From contig NC_051105.1 in NCBI RefSeq assembly GCF_901709675.1, positions 2,480,001 through 2,544,000 of the forward strand: a stretch of 64,000 nt of DNA, in the 5' to 3' direction. Positions within the stretch are counted from its first letter, which is position 1. Each line of letters starts with the position of its first letter. This DNA is from Syngnathus acus (lineage: Eukaryota; Chordata; Actinopteri; Syngnathiformes; Syngnathidae). The position numbers and the translations under genes are program-made. The notes under the pieces are model-generated. The model was not told the DNA's origin. It worked only from the letters and a program-made list of their open reading frames with translations, and searched no databases. Below, piece by piece: positions 48,601 to 59,610 of this stretch.

Positions 48601-49030
48601 ATCGGTGTAACCTACGTCGACTGCACAGGGATAAAGTTGAAAATGAAAAAAAAATTTCTAATAAAAACTGATGCGACAAGAAGGCAAGCGAGTGATTCTG
48701 GTCAATTACTGAAGTCATTGTAATGACTGACACCTTTGATGAAGAAGTAAAATCAAACAAAGGAAAGCAAAAACACTGGAAAAAAAAAATCAACAGCTAG
48801 TTGTGATATTTTTCAACTGTGTTTAAGAGCAGTGGTGTTAGGTCATACTCCAATATGACATGTATGACATCAGAGACTTTCAGGACCCCCCCACGGGAGG
48901 GCCTCAGTGGTCACCTGCTGGGAGCTTCACCTGATAGCCACTAGGGGGCGACAGAGGATGTGGATGGAGGGTGGATATCACCAGAGGATGTCCAGATAAG
49001 GCTTGATTCATAAGACAGTCAGGGAGCAGT

Positions 49031-49080
49031 GTTTGTTTGTGTGTGTATGAGTGTGTGTGTGTGTGTGTGCGTGTGTGTGT
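49031..49080. repeat. GT microsatellite immediately 3' of nck2 stop
   Basis: An imperfect GT tract (AC on the coding strand) starts two bases after the nck2 stop codon, so it is transcribed as the first part of the 3' UTR. Confidence 0.9.
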
Positions 49081-49081
49081 T

Positions 49082-49276
49082 TCACAGCAGTGCTTTGACC
49101 AGGTACAGCTTTTCTCCGTGCTCGCTGGTGAAGATGGGAGCTTTCTTGTAGTGCTCCACCAGCTCCTCCATGGAAGTGAACCTGCGCTGGCCAATGCAGT
49201 AGACTCCGTCGCACAGCTGCACTTTAAAGTGCTTGTTCTTGCCCGGCGCTTTCAGAGACACTGAGAAGTCACTGGG
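49082..49276 (-). CDS. nck2: nck2 last exon: second half of SH2 and stop
   Basis: [61 protein letters not shown]. Acceptor CTTTCAG, phase 0. Confidence 0.97.
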   Translation of the reverse strand, partial: PSDFSVSLKAPGKNKHFKVQLCDGVYCIGQRRFTSMEELVEHYKKAPIFTSEHGEKLYLVKALL

Positions 49277-52200
49277 CTGAAAGGCAAAAAGAGTTGTTCC
49301 AGTGACATTCACGCTAAATTATTTGTGACAAGGTCATATTTATTTTTATTCATCTTCTTGTTTTGTTTTGCGGAGCTAAAAGTCCGTTGCAAAACCGTGT
49401 GGTTGGGTTATCGTCGATCTGAACGGTGACGCGAGAACAGCGAGTGCAACCATTTTGTTACAATGTGTTAAATAAATGAAGATGCTTGTGAGGCAAAGAG
49501 GTGACGAATGAGTTCATCTGACCACTGTGTAGTATTTTCCATGCATGATGACTCAAAGCACGCAAGTGCACTCTCCGGGACCACAAGGATGAGTCAGTAT
49601 TTGCTTTTTTAGCATGCTTTCCCCAGGAGATGACATTTCTAAAGTCACTCATTTGTGTGCGTTCATCTATTTACCTGTTTGTAGCCATGTTTACTCATAA
49701 AGTGCTTCTGTGCGCACGTTTAAAAAAGAAAATCACTAACTGAAAGCAACACTAGGCAATAAACAAATTTCAAAATAAAAATGGTTTGAGCAGGTTTCGG
49801 ATTTCAGGAATGATGCTAGATCACTCTGACTCACCGACGACTCGCTGTCTCGCACGAGGAAGTCGCCGTCATCGCCTCTCTCGTTAAGGATGCGCTCGGC
49901 CTGGTGTCGGGTGATGTTGCCGTAGTACCAGTCCCTCCCGGCGAACCTGCCCGACCGCGCCGCCGCCACGTGGCGGTTGCGCGGCGACACGGCCGTGGAG
50001 GACGGTGGGCCGGGTCGCTCGTCCAGCACCATCACATAGTTTTTAGGAACCAAGCCCACCATGCCACGCGAGTTCTTACACCGCCACCACTCAGGGTCGT
50101 TCTCCGGCTTGTCCACCACCTCCATGACCTCGCCCTTCTCAAAATTGAGCTCCTCTTCCGTGACGGAGCTGAATGGGTAGAGGGTCTGCACTAGGTCCAG
50201 CACGCCGCCGGCGCTCCCGTTGGCCAGCATGGTCCCTTGAGTGCTGTATATCCGTGAAGAATCCCCCTCCCCTCTGTCATCTGGCCCTACCATCTCCTCC
50301 TGCACGTAATTGGAAGGGAACCAGCCCACACGTCCCGCCTGGCTGCCTCGCCACCACCCGTCGTTGCACTTCTCCATCACCACCACCCGGGAGCCCTTCG
50401 TCAAGGTCAGCTCGTCATCCCTCCCTGCCGTGTAGCTAAACTTGACCACAGCGGGGATGTTGAGGTCGTTGATTCTCTCTGCGGCCCCTCCGCCGCCGCC
50501 GCCACCTCCTCCCATTCCCCCGACAAGGCCGCTACCGTTGGAGGGATATTCCGTGTCGGAGCTCGGCGTCGGCGAAGTATCGCGGGCACTTGTTTTCCTC
50601 TTTGTTTTTCCCAAACCTGCAACGAGAGTGAAACGAGGGTCGTGACCATTACAGCCAACACTATCATCATGGAGATTACATTCCAGGCAGCCCCTTAAAA
50701 TACCGTAATTTTCGGACTATAAGTCGCGTTTTTTTTCATAGTTTGGGTGGGGGGGCGACTTATACTCAGGAGCGACTTATATACATATATATGTTTTTTT
50801 TCACTTTTTTGGGCATTTTATGGCTGGTGCGACTTATACTCCGGTGCGACTTATAGTCCGAAAATTACAGTAGGTGAAAATCTGCAATATAGATTTCTCC
50901 TTTAAGTACAGTTTTATCCTTTCGTAGTCTTTAAATACATTTGAAATTGCTATCATCTTTATTCATATTTCTGAAACACATTCCATCTCTTTTTTTTCCA
51001 CCCGACTTGTTGCAGAGCCATGCACACTGCGCAACGCAACCCATGAAAAAGGCCTTTACGCTTTGAACTCTCTGAAGCCACTTAAGAACCTGTGTACCGT
51101 GCCAAAGCAGGTTTCAAGCCTCTCCATCGGAGCGCTCTTAGCTCGTCATGGCAACAAGAAAAGGGCAGGTCAGCATTCCTCAGGGAAAAGAGGAGGAGCC
51201 CCAAGAAAAGGATACTTGACATCTTGAGAAAACCTGAGCGGTGGAGGATAGATCGATTCTCCACAACACCCCGCCGGGTGCACTTTTTCCCCTCTCCCAC
51301 ATACCATCACATTCTGTGGAGTCGTGACATGAGCATGCGCATCCAATGCTAATCAAAAGGCTGAAAATAGACAGTCAGGGAGGGTAAAGTGGAGCAGGCA
51401 CCAAGGGCCCAGGACAGACGGCTTCATCCGAAATCAAAGCTATGATTTCCCCACTTGACGGAGACAGGGTGTATTGGAATGGTACGTTTACAGAACAACA
51501 AGCTCGATAAAATGGGGGGTTATTTGTTTTGCAACTATGTCAAATGCGTTAAAACGGATCTTTGAAAACGACTCAGAGTTGTGTAATTTATGTTGAACAT
51601 CCCTTTTTTTCTTTAGACTGAAACCAGTATGAGCCTGATACCGATACCTGGTACTCGCTTGTTACTAATATGAATGAATGATTGTTACCACAAACGTGTG
51701 CCCTTTGACACAGCCAGCACTGAATTTCTCATTCAAATAGATGTAACAATTCAATCCAACAAAGTACCGTATTTTCCGGACTATAAATCGCTCCGGAATA
51801 TAAATCACACCTTCCATAAAATGCATAATAAAGAAGATAAAGACATATAAATTGCACCGGGGTATAAGTCGCATTCTTGGGGATGATTTATTTGATAAAA
51901 TCCAACACCAAGAACAGACATGTCATCTTGAAAGGCAATTTAAAATAAAAATAGAATAGAGGCAACAACAGGCTGAATAATTGTACGGTATGCTAACGTT
52001 ACTTAAACACATAAACAAGGAACTAAGAACGTGTCTGACATAACATATTAAGAATTATTCAAATAACTATAGCATAAATAACATGCTAACAAGTTTAGCG
52101 ACCCATGCGCATCACTCCAAATCAGTAAATCCAACGAATATTCATCCTTGGTGTCAGTTTTAAACAACTCCGCTAACACCAGAGGGAGAAGATGCGGCGC

Positions 52201-55200
52201 TTCCTCTTCGACGTCGCTTACGTCAGACTCATCAACACAATTATCAACACAGGCCGAGAGCGCCCTCTTGCGGTTTAGGGTGAAAATAACATGTGAAATG
52301 ATATAATGTGTTAATAATTTCACACATAAGTCACTCCTGAGTGTAAGTCGCACCCCCGGCCAAACAACAAAAAAAAACTGCGACTTATCGTCCGGAAAAT
52401 ACGGCAGGTCACATCTTGGAGGTTAAACTTTTCACCCCTTTCTTCTATTCCGTTTCACATAGGAAGCTAGGAAACCCAATGGTACACAGATGTGAAGCTG
52501 TTTAGCATTAGCATTGCGAGCCCACAGAAAAGAAGTCGAGTAATGACACTAACAGGGCAGCTTTACTTGCATTTAAATTGACACCACGGACAATAAAACG
52601 GTTGCTCGGTTTTTATGGCAACATGTATTTGCCAACTAAACAGTTCATCTGACGGTCGAGGCTTTTGTCAGCAAATCTTTTCGTTTGTGCACGCCTTGAC
52701 AGCTAATCTTGCAGTTTGCCTACAGAGCCCCGGCGAAATGCCACAAAATGTCAACGCCGATTGCAGACCGGGCCCATTTGCATTGTTGGAAGTGTGGCGG
52801 GGTTCACGCAGAGTAGCATGAAACTCGTTGGCGGGGGAGAAAAAAGACAAGGGGTCCCTTGGCAGATGGTACTCGCCAGCTGAAGACCAGAGCTGACAAT
52901 GATGAGACATGGGATGGGAATCACAAGTAGATCATGTTTATGGATGACGCGGCACAAATCCTACATGTTTAGTAGTCTTACTTTAGTTTGACGGAGAGTT
53001 TTCTCCATCTGCCGCTTGTATAAGAAGCATAAAAGGTTCCTTTTTTGTTTTCCTCCGAGAGAAAAAAGCCACTTGCTGATTGAAATACACCTTCGCTCAT
53101 TTTGGATAATGCTGCTTGGTTAGAATTGCTTCTTCCACATTTCATCCAGTGGAACCACACCGGAAGGCTTCCACTCATTGAGGATCAATGTGCATTAGAG
53201 AACTCTTGAGGAAGGGTGGTGTGGAAGACCAAGACATAACTGGTAGAAAATAGAAGGCTTAGATATAAGAAATATATATATATAGAAAATAAAAAACCTA
53301 TGATAGATAGAGAAATAAAAGCAGAACTGGGCTGCTTTTGGGGAGATTGCTGCCTCCAAATTTTGTGGAGCAGATTTTTTCTTTTTTCTTTACCTTATTC
53401 TCTTTATTGATGAACTTTATCTTTAACATTTAAGTATACATTTGCATTGCACCTTCTCATGTACGAGGCAACCAAAACATGAACTTGTTATTGTGATACA
53501 GCATACAATAACAATAAAGAACACACCAAATAGTGATTCCATCGCATATTCCTGGTTCCCAAACAGCAAATGATTGCCGTGTTGTTAAGTCAATACAATG
53601 TATTTTGTTTTTAATTATTATTTATTATTTTAAATAGATCCTATTATATGGTACAGGCATTCATCTGCAACTGTTCTTTGTGTTGAATGCTAATAAGCAT
53701 GTGGAATTAAGTTGGAATTAATAAGGTGTATAGTTCAGATTTTTTTTGGTACTCTTTTTGAAGAGTTCCAATGCAAAAGCTCACATCTCCAATTCTTGTG
53801 GCTTCAGTAAAATGATCTTTATTTCTGGTTGTTTATCTATATTATAACATGCTTATATTTATAAAGTTTGGGATATATTGTATAGTCTTGGAACTGACAT
53901 TAGCAATTTCATGAGTAAAATGTGAGTAAAAAGAGGAATTTTAAAAAAGGTAGATACAAAGTTGTACAATTACAGAGAAAGAGAAGCAGTGCAGAATCTA
54001 AAGTGAACCAATTAACATATTCTACTCAAGTATGTGAGTATGTTCCATTAACTCCTGACTTCACCTAATCAAGGAAATGACCTCCACCGCAGCATAAGCT
54101 CGGGCTTTTAACATCGAGCCCATGATGTGGCAGTCGATAATGTTCTAATATAGGACAGTAGAGTAATTCATCATTCCAGCACATCCATTAGATGGACGCT
54201 TATCTTCCGTAATCAATCTAGGGACTGTCAGAAGAAAAAAAAGGCAGCTACAGTGATCGAGAAAAAAGGTTGATGTGGGGAACAGTGTGGCTGGTAGGAT
54301 GTAAAACAGCGGGGGACAGGGGGAGGGGGGATGGTGACAGGCCGTGCCACGCTGGCTGTCAAAACACCACCAACGATTGTGGCTTGCGCTGATGCAAAAC
54401 AATCACAATTCTGACCCTCTCACTTTCCGACACCACTACCAATGACAAAATCAGCCCGAGAGTGCCAATCCAAACTGAAATATAAACTGTCTCATGAGGA
54501 TTTTCTTTTTATTAACATTGTTTATCTATAACAGAACGCACACATGGGGATTAAAAGACTTTTAGGACAATCTTATACAACATAAGGTATTAGATGTCCT
54601 TGGTCGGGAACGGGAAAAATCGGCACAGAAACAATTTTTCCACAAATAAACTATAAATAAATGTTCATTTTTGATACAGTATGGTATCAATTGTGTCTTA
54701 TGAGGTGCCATATAACTAGTCAGGGCAAAAAGAGGGAAGTCATGCGGCAAATGTCATAACAGATGGGTCTTTTCCTGCTTTTGTAATATGAATCAATAGT
54801 CATTCATTGATCCCTGTTTCCGTTTGAACTAGTCGCTATATAAAGTAAAGCAACTTGATCAGAGCTACTTTGTATACAGAAGACACAGAAGAAGATCAAG
54901 TCGGGTTGACTCGTAACAGTTGGGAACTGTGATCGGTTTCAGGTTGTTTTGAAGCAGAAGTGAAAGGCGTCAAACATTTTGTAACTGTGTTATTTTAGGT
55001 AACACAAAATAGACACAGTGCATGAACACGTGAAAGCTGTGCTGACTGGGGATGGGCAAAATAATCCAAATCTGTTATGGCGAGTTGAACTACATTCAGG
55101 CTGTGGGCAGCACAACTCCTCCGGGCAGCATTTTTTCGACTCAATAGGGCACTGGCATGGAAACAAGAGTCCAGGGTATTCACAGAGATAGTCTCCCAAT

Positions 55201-56046
55201 TAAAAGCTTGTTTTACACAGATTTCACTTCATGTTGTTTGTGCCAAACGTGCAGTGGGGATACTAAAACATGCCCATAAAAAAATCTCCTCAAAATCTTT
55301 GGTGTCCCACAAGTAGGGCTTGACGATAAAAAAACAAAAACAAGAAAAATGGAATCTTTTCGCTTTTTGAGCGAGCTAGCAAAGCTAAATTAATACAAAT
55401 GAATGAATGAAGAAATACATTTAGAAAACATTCAAGTCAAAATTAAAATTCAGCGCTATAGTGCAACTAACAGCAAATATCACAATATCGAGAATATAAT
55501 GAATATAATTTAGATCTTATAGGCTTCTCTTGGCTGATGTGTAAAAGTAACACGTGTTTTTTTTTCATTATAAAACAAAAACGAACTTATAAGCTTTAAA
55601 AGTATTTGAGAGGTGGGTGGAGACCATTTGATTGTATTTTATTTTCAGAATTTTCTTCCCAACAGATTTTTTTTATTAACTTGCACAGGTTAAAGGTCGA
55701 ACTATTTTATTCAAGATACTTGGCAGGCATTGCGCGGTTAATTAACAGAAAATTTTAGAAATGCAACAGGTGACTGGCAAGGGCAGAATATTAGTAAGTG
55801 AAAGTTATTAGGTTATTTACCTAGCGTGTCCTTGATGTTCTTCACCAGTGAGCCTTTCTTCAGGCTGTTCTTGCGCTCTACGTAGTTGGACGGCACGTAG
55901 CCTGTCTGATTGGCGGTGTTGCGGACACGCCACCATGTTTTAGAGTCGTCCAGCAGGAACAGGCGCTCGTTTTTTCGAATGTCAAGTTCCTGGTCCTGCT
56001 GGGCTGTGTAGTCCCACTTGGCTACAACAATCACCTCCTCTGTCAT
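49082..56046 (-). CDS. nck2: NCK adaptor protein 2 (SH3-SH3-SH3-SH2)
   Basis: Cytoplasmic adaptor linking phosphotyrosine receptors (SH2) to actin regulators (SH3 partners such as PAK and WASP-family proteins). Coding exons 55821-56046, 49835-50616 and 49082-49276 give 1203 nt, 400 aa (human NCK2 380). Domains: SH3-1 about 4-58 ([31 protein letters not shown]); SH3-2 about 130-182 ([25 protein letters not shown]); SH3-3 about 216-272 ([24 protein letters not shown]); SH2 about 305-398 with phosphotyrosine-binding Arg331 in [23 protein letters not shown] and the C-terminal [13 protein letters not shown] favour NCK2 over NCK1. A nine-glycine run (111-119) in the linker before SH3-2 accounts for part of the extra length. 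Upstream non-coding exons are not identified. Confidence 0.97.
49277..49834. other. nck2 intron interrupting the SH2 domain
   Basis: 558 bp; nothing else seen. Confidence 0.8.
49835..50616 (-). CDS. nck2: nck2 exon: SH3-2, SH3-3 and first half of SH2
   Basis: A single 782 nt exon, residues 76-336, starting [13 protein letters not shown] and ending RDSESS. Acceptor TTGCAG, donor GTGAGT. It contains the (GGA/GGC)n glycine run near 50487-50513 and an extra serine/proline/arginine linker before the SH2. Confidence 0.97.
50703..50870. mobile_element. palindromic TA-flanked MITE, second CCGTAATTTTCGG copy
   Basis: 168 bp, near-identical to 7846-8017. It starts CCGTAATTTTCGGACTATAA, and its right end has CAG for CGG. 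TA lies on both sides. It sits only 86 bp from the nck2 SH3-2 exon. Confidence 0.85.
51767..52404 (-). mobile_element. 638 bp element with CCGTATTTTCCGG ends and coding remnant
   Basis: It starts CCGTATTTTCCGGACTATAA and ends TCCGGAAAATACGG; TA flanks the left, a mutated CA the right. Subterminal ATAAATCGC/ATAAGTCGC units are present. A minus-strand frame (52048-52353) includes [19 protein letters not shown] and [10 protein letters not shown], similar to the acidic remnant at 29755-30027. Confidence 0.75.
55821..56046 (-). CDS. nck2: nck2 first coding exon: SH3-1
   Basis: [20 protein letters not shown] through VKNIKDTL. The exon's 5' edge is the acceptor TTCCACAG at 56063; donor GTAAAT. The ATG has A at -3. 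Phe30 replaces a Trp found in human NCK1/NCK2 (ERLWLLDD). Confidence 0.96.
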
Positions 56047-56053
56047 CTTTCAT
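55982..56053 (-). CDS. short upstream ORF overlapping the nck2 start
   Basis: An ATG seven bases 5' of the nck2 ATG opens a 23-codon frame ([16 protein letters not shown]...) that ends with TGA inside the SH3-1 coding sequence. Its initiation context is poor (T at -3), while the main ATG is better, so leaky scanning would be expected. A regulatory uORF is possible; a functional peptide is not claimed. Confidence 0.45.
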   Translation of the reverse strand: MKDDRGGDCCSQVGLHSPAGPGT

Positions 56054-58154
56054 GGAGTCCCCCTGTGGAAGGAAGAGAGGAATAGAGAGAGAGAGGGGGG
56101 GGGGGGGATTATAATTCTTATTCCTACGACTAAAAAAAATGCCGTGTCATCATCATGTAACAGCCACTTTTGGAGTTGTGTGAAGCTCAGTTTTGGTGTA
56201 GCAGCAAAGTGAATTACATAATTTAAATCAGCAAATGTCGTGGGAGAGGATATGCCCTAAAGGGATTTGCAGTTTGTCAAAAGGTTAAATGACATAATCT
56301 GGCAAATTTTGTTGTAATATTAATTCCAATACCAACACTTGTATGAATCCCACCAAGTAGCAAAATCTCTAGTGGCTGACTGATGTTAGCGTAGACAAAA
56401 AAAAAAAAACCGGCACTTTTAAGACCCAAAAGGCATAAAGAACGGCAAATCCAATAAAAAAGTCTCCAGATTAAGACAAGGCAGTTCCCTGAACATGAGT
56501 TGGCCTTTCCCAAATTGACTTCTAAGGGATTTAACAAGTCGGACAGTACAGCAGGGTCGTGAGAGATTGTTCGAAGAAATGCATGCTGGGATATGGGAAG
56601 CTCCGTTTCTTTCCGTTTTGTGACGAGTAGGGGAGTCTCATGGTGTGAGAACCATCTGAGCGATCAGGTTTATATTTAGCTCAGCAGTCGGTCAAAAGCC
56701 TGTCGCTGGGAGCCCAATCGCGGGGAGGGGGGGGAAATAAAGGAAATGCAATTATTCCAACGCACGCCTCTTATTGTCAAGCAGCACTCCTGTTCTACAA
56801 CTGAAGGCAATTCAAGTGTTTCTAACCATTTCAGGGGGACTGCTCAAGTGATTCTTCATGATACGACTCGGACCGGATTGGCGAACCGTATGAATGAGAT
56901 ACTGAATGGGGGAGCCAGCCGAGCTACCGCAAGAGAGAGTGATGGCTAATGAGGAATGCAGCCGCACCAATTAGGTTACATCAAAAGAACCGGTAGCAGT
57001 CCGGAGGTATTACATTTCATCTTCACCGAGCGTGCAACAATGCAGACATTACTGGCTACAACTGTTACACTGTTTGTAAATGATTGCAATTGCAAAAAAT
57101 GTTTCCATATATGTACATACGTATGGAGATGCGCATTTTGGTCGAGACATTTTACACGCGTATCACAAAACATTGTCGTGTATCTAATGAGATTGCAAGA
57201 TATCGTGTTGCTGTATAAAATCTCACAACAAGCAGCAATATCGGTGAACTTTGTGAATAAGGCGAGAGCCAGGGTGTCCTGTCAAGGGCCTGATACAGCA
57301 ATTTTGTGGCATCTCTGTGGAAGGGAGCTTCGAGTCCCAAGCAATAAAAAAAAAAAGGAGTGGTGACATCATCACATGAACATTTTGTAAGTGCTACAAT
57401 GGAGAGATGACTGTGTCTCTGCTTGCAGTCACTAAAGCTGTCAAACTTGATTTGAGAGAAGTTGCGCAACACAGCGTTAGGAAAGTCTGAATGGCTTTCA
57501 AAACAGAGATGCCACCCTAACTGGGGCAACAAGGGCAGTGGAGAAGGGTGCCTTCCACAAAGCAGATGCAAACAAATGCTGAATAGATGCAGAAGACCAA
57601 ATTCAAGGAAAGAGAAAGAGCAGAACAGATTCTTCCATAAAACAGGAGTAAGGTATGCGAACAAGCTGCGGCCTCTGTCCGCCTCAGGCTACAGCTGCTG
57701 AATCACACCAAGTTGTTCTATTTCCATTTTGTACTGCAATGATTCATCCTGCATGCTTGATTGAGCTACTATGATCCTTGCACAGGGATTTCATGTTGGA
57801 TTTAGGCAAATATTGACCAGATTAAACATGTTCACTGCAGAAGTTACACATTTGGGCATCTGAAATTGATTTAAATTGAATCTCATTTGATGATTCATAA
57901 ATATCCGATTTACAATCCCCAAAGCCACTTCATTCACTTTCATGGTGACGAAGGCAAATCGAGTGTGCTGACAATCACTACTTCGGAGATGTTCCCATTT
58001 GTACGTCCCTTGCCGAATTGATTTGAATGTTGCAACACTGGAACTGAGATGGGAGCTACCCAGTCTGCAACTGGGTGCCGTTAGTGCTCATAACATTTTT
58101 ACATACAGACCTATCACATAAGTGCCAATGTTGATCTACTTTAGTTTTGCTTTA

Positions 58155-58205
58155 CCGTAATTTTCGGACTATAAGTCGCGTTTTCTTTTTTCATAGTTTG
58201 GGTGG
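58155..58205 (+). repeat. truncated CCGTAATTTTCGG element (left end only)
   Basis: CCGTAATTTTCGGACTATAA then GTCGCGTTTT and CATAGTTTGGGTGG match the left 50 bp of the elements at 7846 and 50703. Then the match stops. TA precedes it (58153-58154). Confidence 0.8.
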
Positions 58206-59354
58206 TAATTAGACATCTAAACTGTGTCGGTGTCATTTCCAGTTGCACCGCAATCAAATGTGAGAGAAACCCCCTAACGAAGTTCATTCCACTGAGAATT
58301 GAAAGAGGGGGGAACATAGATGAGCGACAGGCAGCTGAACTGGGGGAGGGGGGGGGGGGCTCTTTTAACACGGCACAAAGAGACAAGGGACGTAAAAGAG
58401 GATTATAAAAAAAAAAGAGTGGAGATGTTTAAAGAGAAAAAGATCTGGCAGAGCTTTCTGTGTTTGCCATTCAGGTCAAACACAAGGAGCATTCAGCCAA
58501 TGGGAACTCATTCCCACCCCCCCTGCTTCTACTTCATCCCACACAGTATCAAGAGGGAAGCTGCTTTACTGGCAATAAGAGAACATTTGGAGTAAACTCA
58601 ATGAACGTTGGAACGTGACGGAGCAGAGCCAGCAGCTCTCCACAATGTTAATCAGCCCAATGGTCCTGTTTATAGACACTTGGCCCACTGAACACCTCCA
58701 TGGTGTTTACAAGTAGAGCAGCTGCTGCTGCTGCTGCGCCACATCACCATTAAAAGATATTGACTGGCGACTCTTTGAACAGTTTATCAACTTAACAAGC
58801 TTTCAATCTGTCGCCTCAACACACGCAGTTTACCGGGGGCAGTTTGAACAGAAATGGATGAAAGAGAAAAACAGCAATTGATTGATTCTGTCAATGTGAA
58901 CTTGATTGCTGATATGATTGCGTTGAGACCAAACAGAGTGCAATACCTGGCTTCAACCAACAGAGGCACTGCTGATTCACTCTCTGCCAGTTTATGGATT
59001 GTCAGCTCGTCTTGTTCACAAAACAGGACTAGGTTTAGGCTAGATTATTGCGCTGCGCTTAACCCACCAAGGGGATAAAAAAGGACTATTGCAATCCCAA
59101 ACTGGGGCATCTTTTCTGATAAACCAGAGAGCCAACAAGTACAAGTACATACTTAATGTTTGGCAATGCAGAATATTACCTATAGTTCATAAATAAAATA
59201 AAAAAAAGTCAAATTAAATGATCATTCTGGGCATATTTTGCTTTTAGCTGTTCTAATAATCAATTTTTGCAGTGATTTGATGTAATAACCATCATTGCGC
59301 ACAGGTGAAATTTTCAATTAGCTATCAGCACTGCTCATTTGTGACAATGGCAAA

Positions 59355-59610
59355 GCAAAAAACTGTGGAGGGCGACAAGGGCAAACGCGCTGCAAACGGC
59401 TAAACGCACAAATGCTGCAAGCAAAACAGAAAAGATGCTGACAAAAATAAGACAAACACAAAGAAACAGGCCAAACAAAAATGCTGCAAGTAAGGAATGT
59501 TGCAAACAACCAAACTGATTGATCCAAAAAATAAAAATAAACATGAATGCAAAAAAAAAAAACCTGAAGCAAAAACATTCAAATAAAAACGCTGCAAGTA
59601 AAAAAAAAAA
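59355..59610. repeat. degenerate GCTGCAA(G/A) repeat zone
   Basis: GCTGCAAACG, ATGCTGCAAGCAAAACA, ATGCTGCAAGTAAGG, GTTGCAAACAACC and ACGCTGCAAGTAAAA recur at irregular spacing in A-rich sequence. Old minisatellite or decayed repeat. Confidence 0.6.

Larger units (their letters stand above)
45084..49081. other. ecrg4 upstream region and nck2 3' UTR / intergenic
   Basis: No coding exon recognised. Near ecrg4 is GC-richer sequence (45100-45260) likely to hold its promoter. 46500-46740 is another GC-rich stretch containing a short G run. A degenerate motif array lies at 48241-48600, and a minus-strand AATAAA at 47352-47357 could end nck2. Confidence 0.6.
50617..55820. other. nck2 intron between SH3-1 and SH3-2 exons
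   Basis: 5.2 kb with two TA-flanked elements (50703-50870, 51767-52404). The rest (52405-55820) is AT-rich with no exon recognised. Confidence 0.7.
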
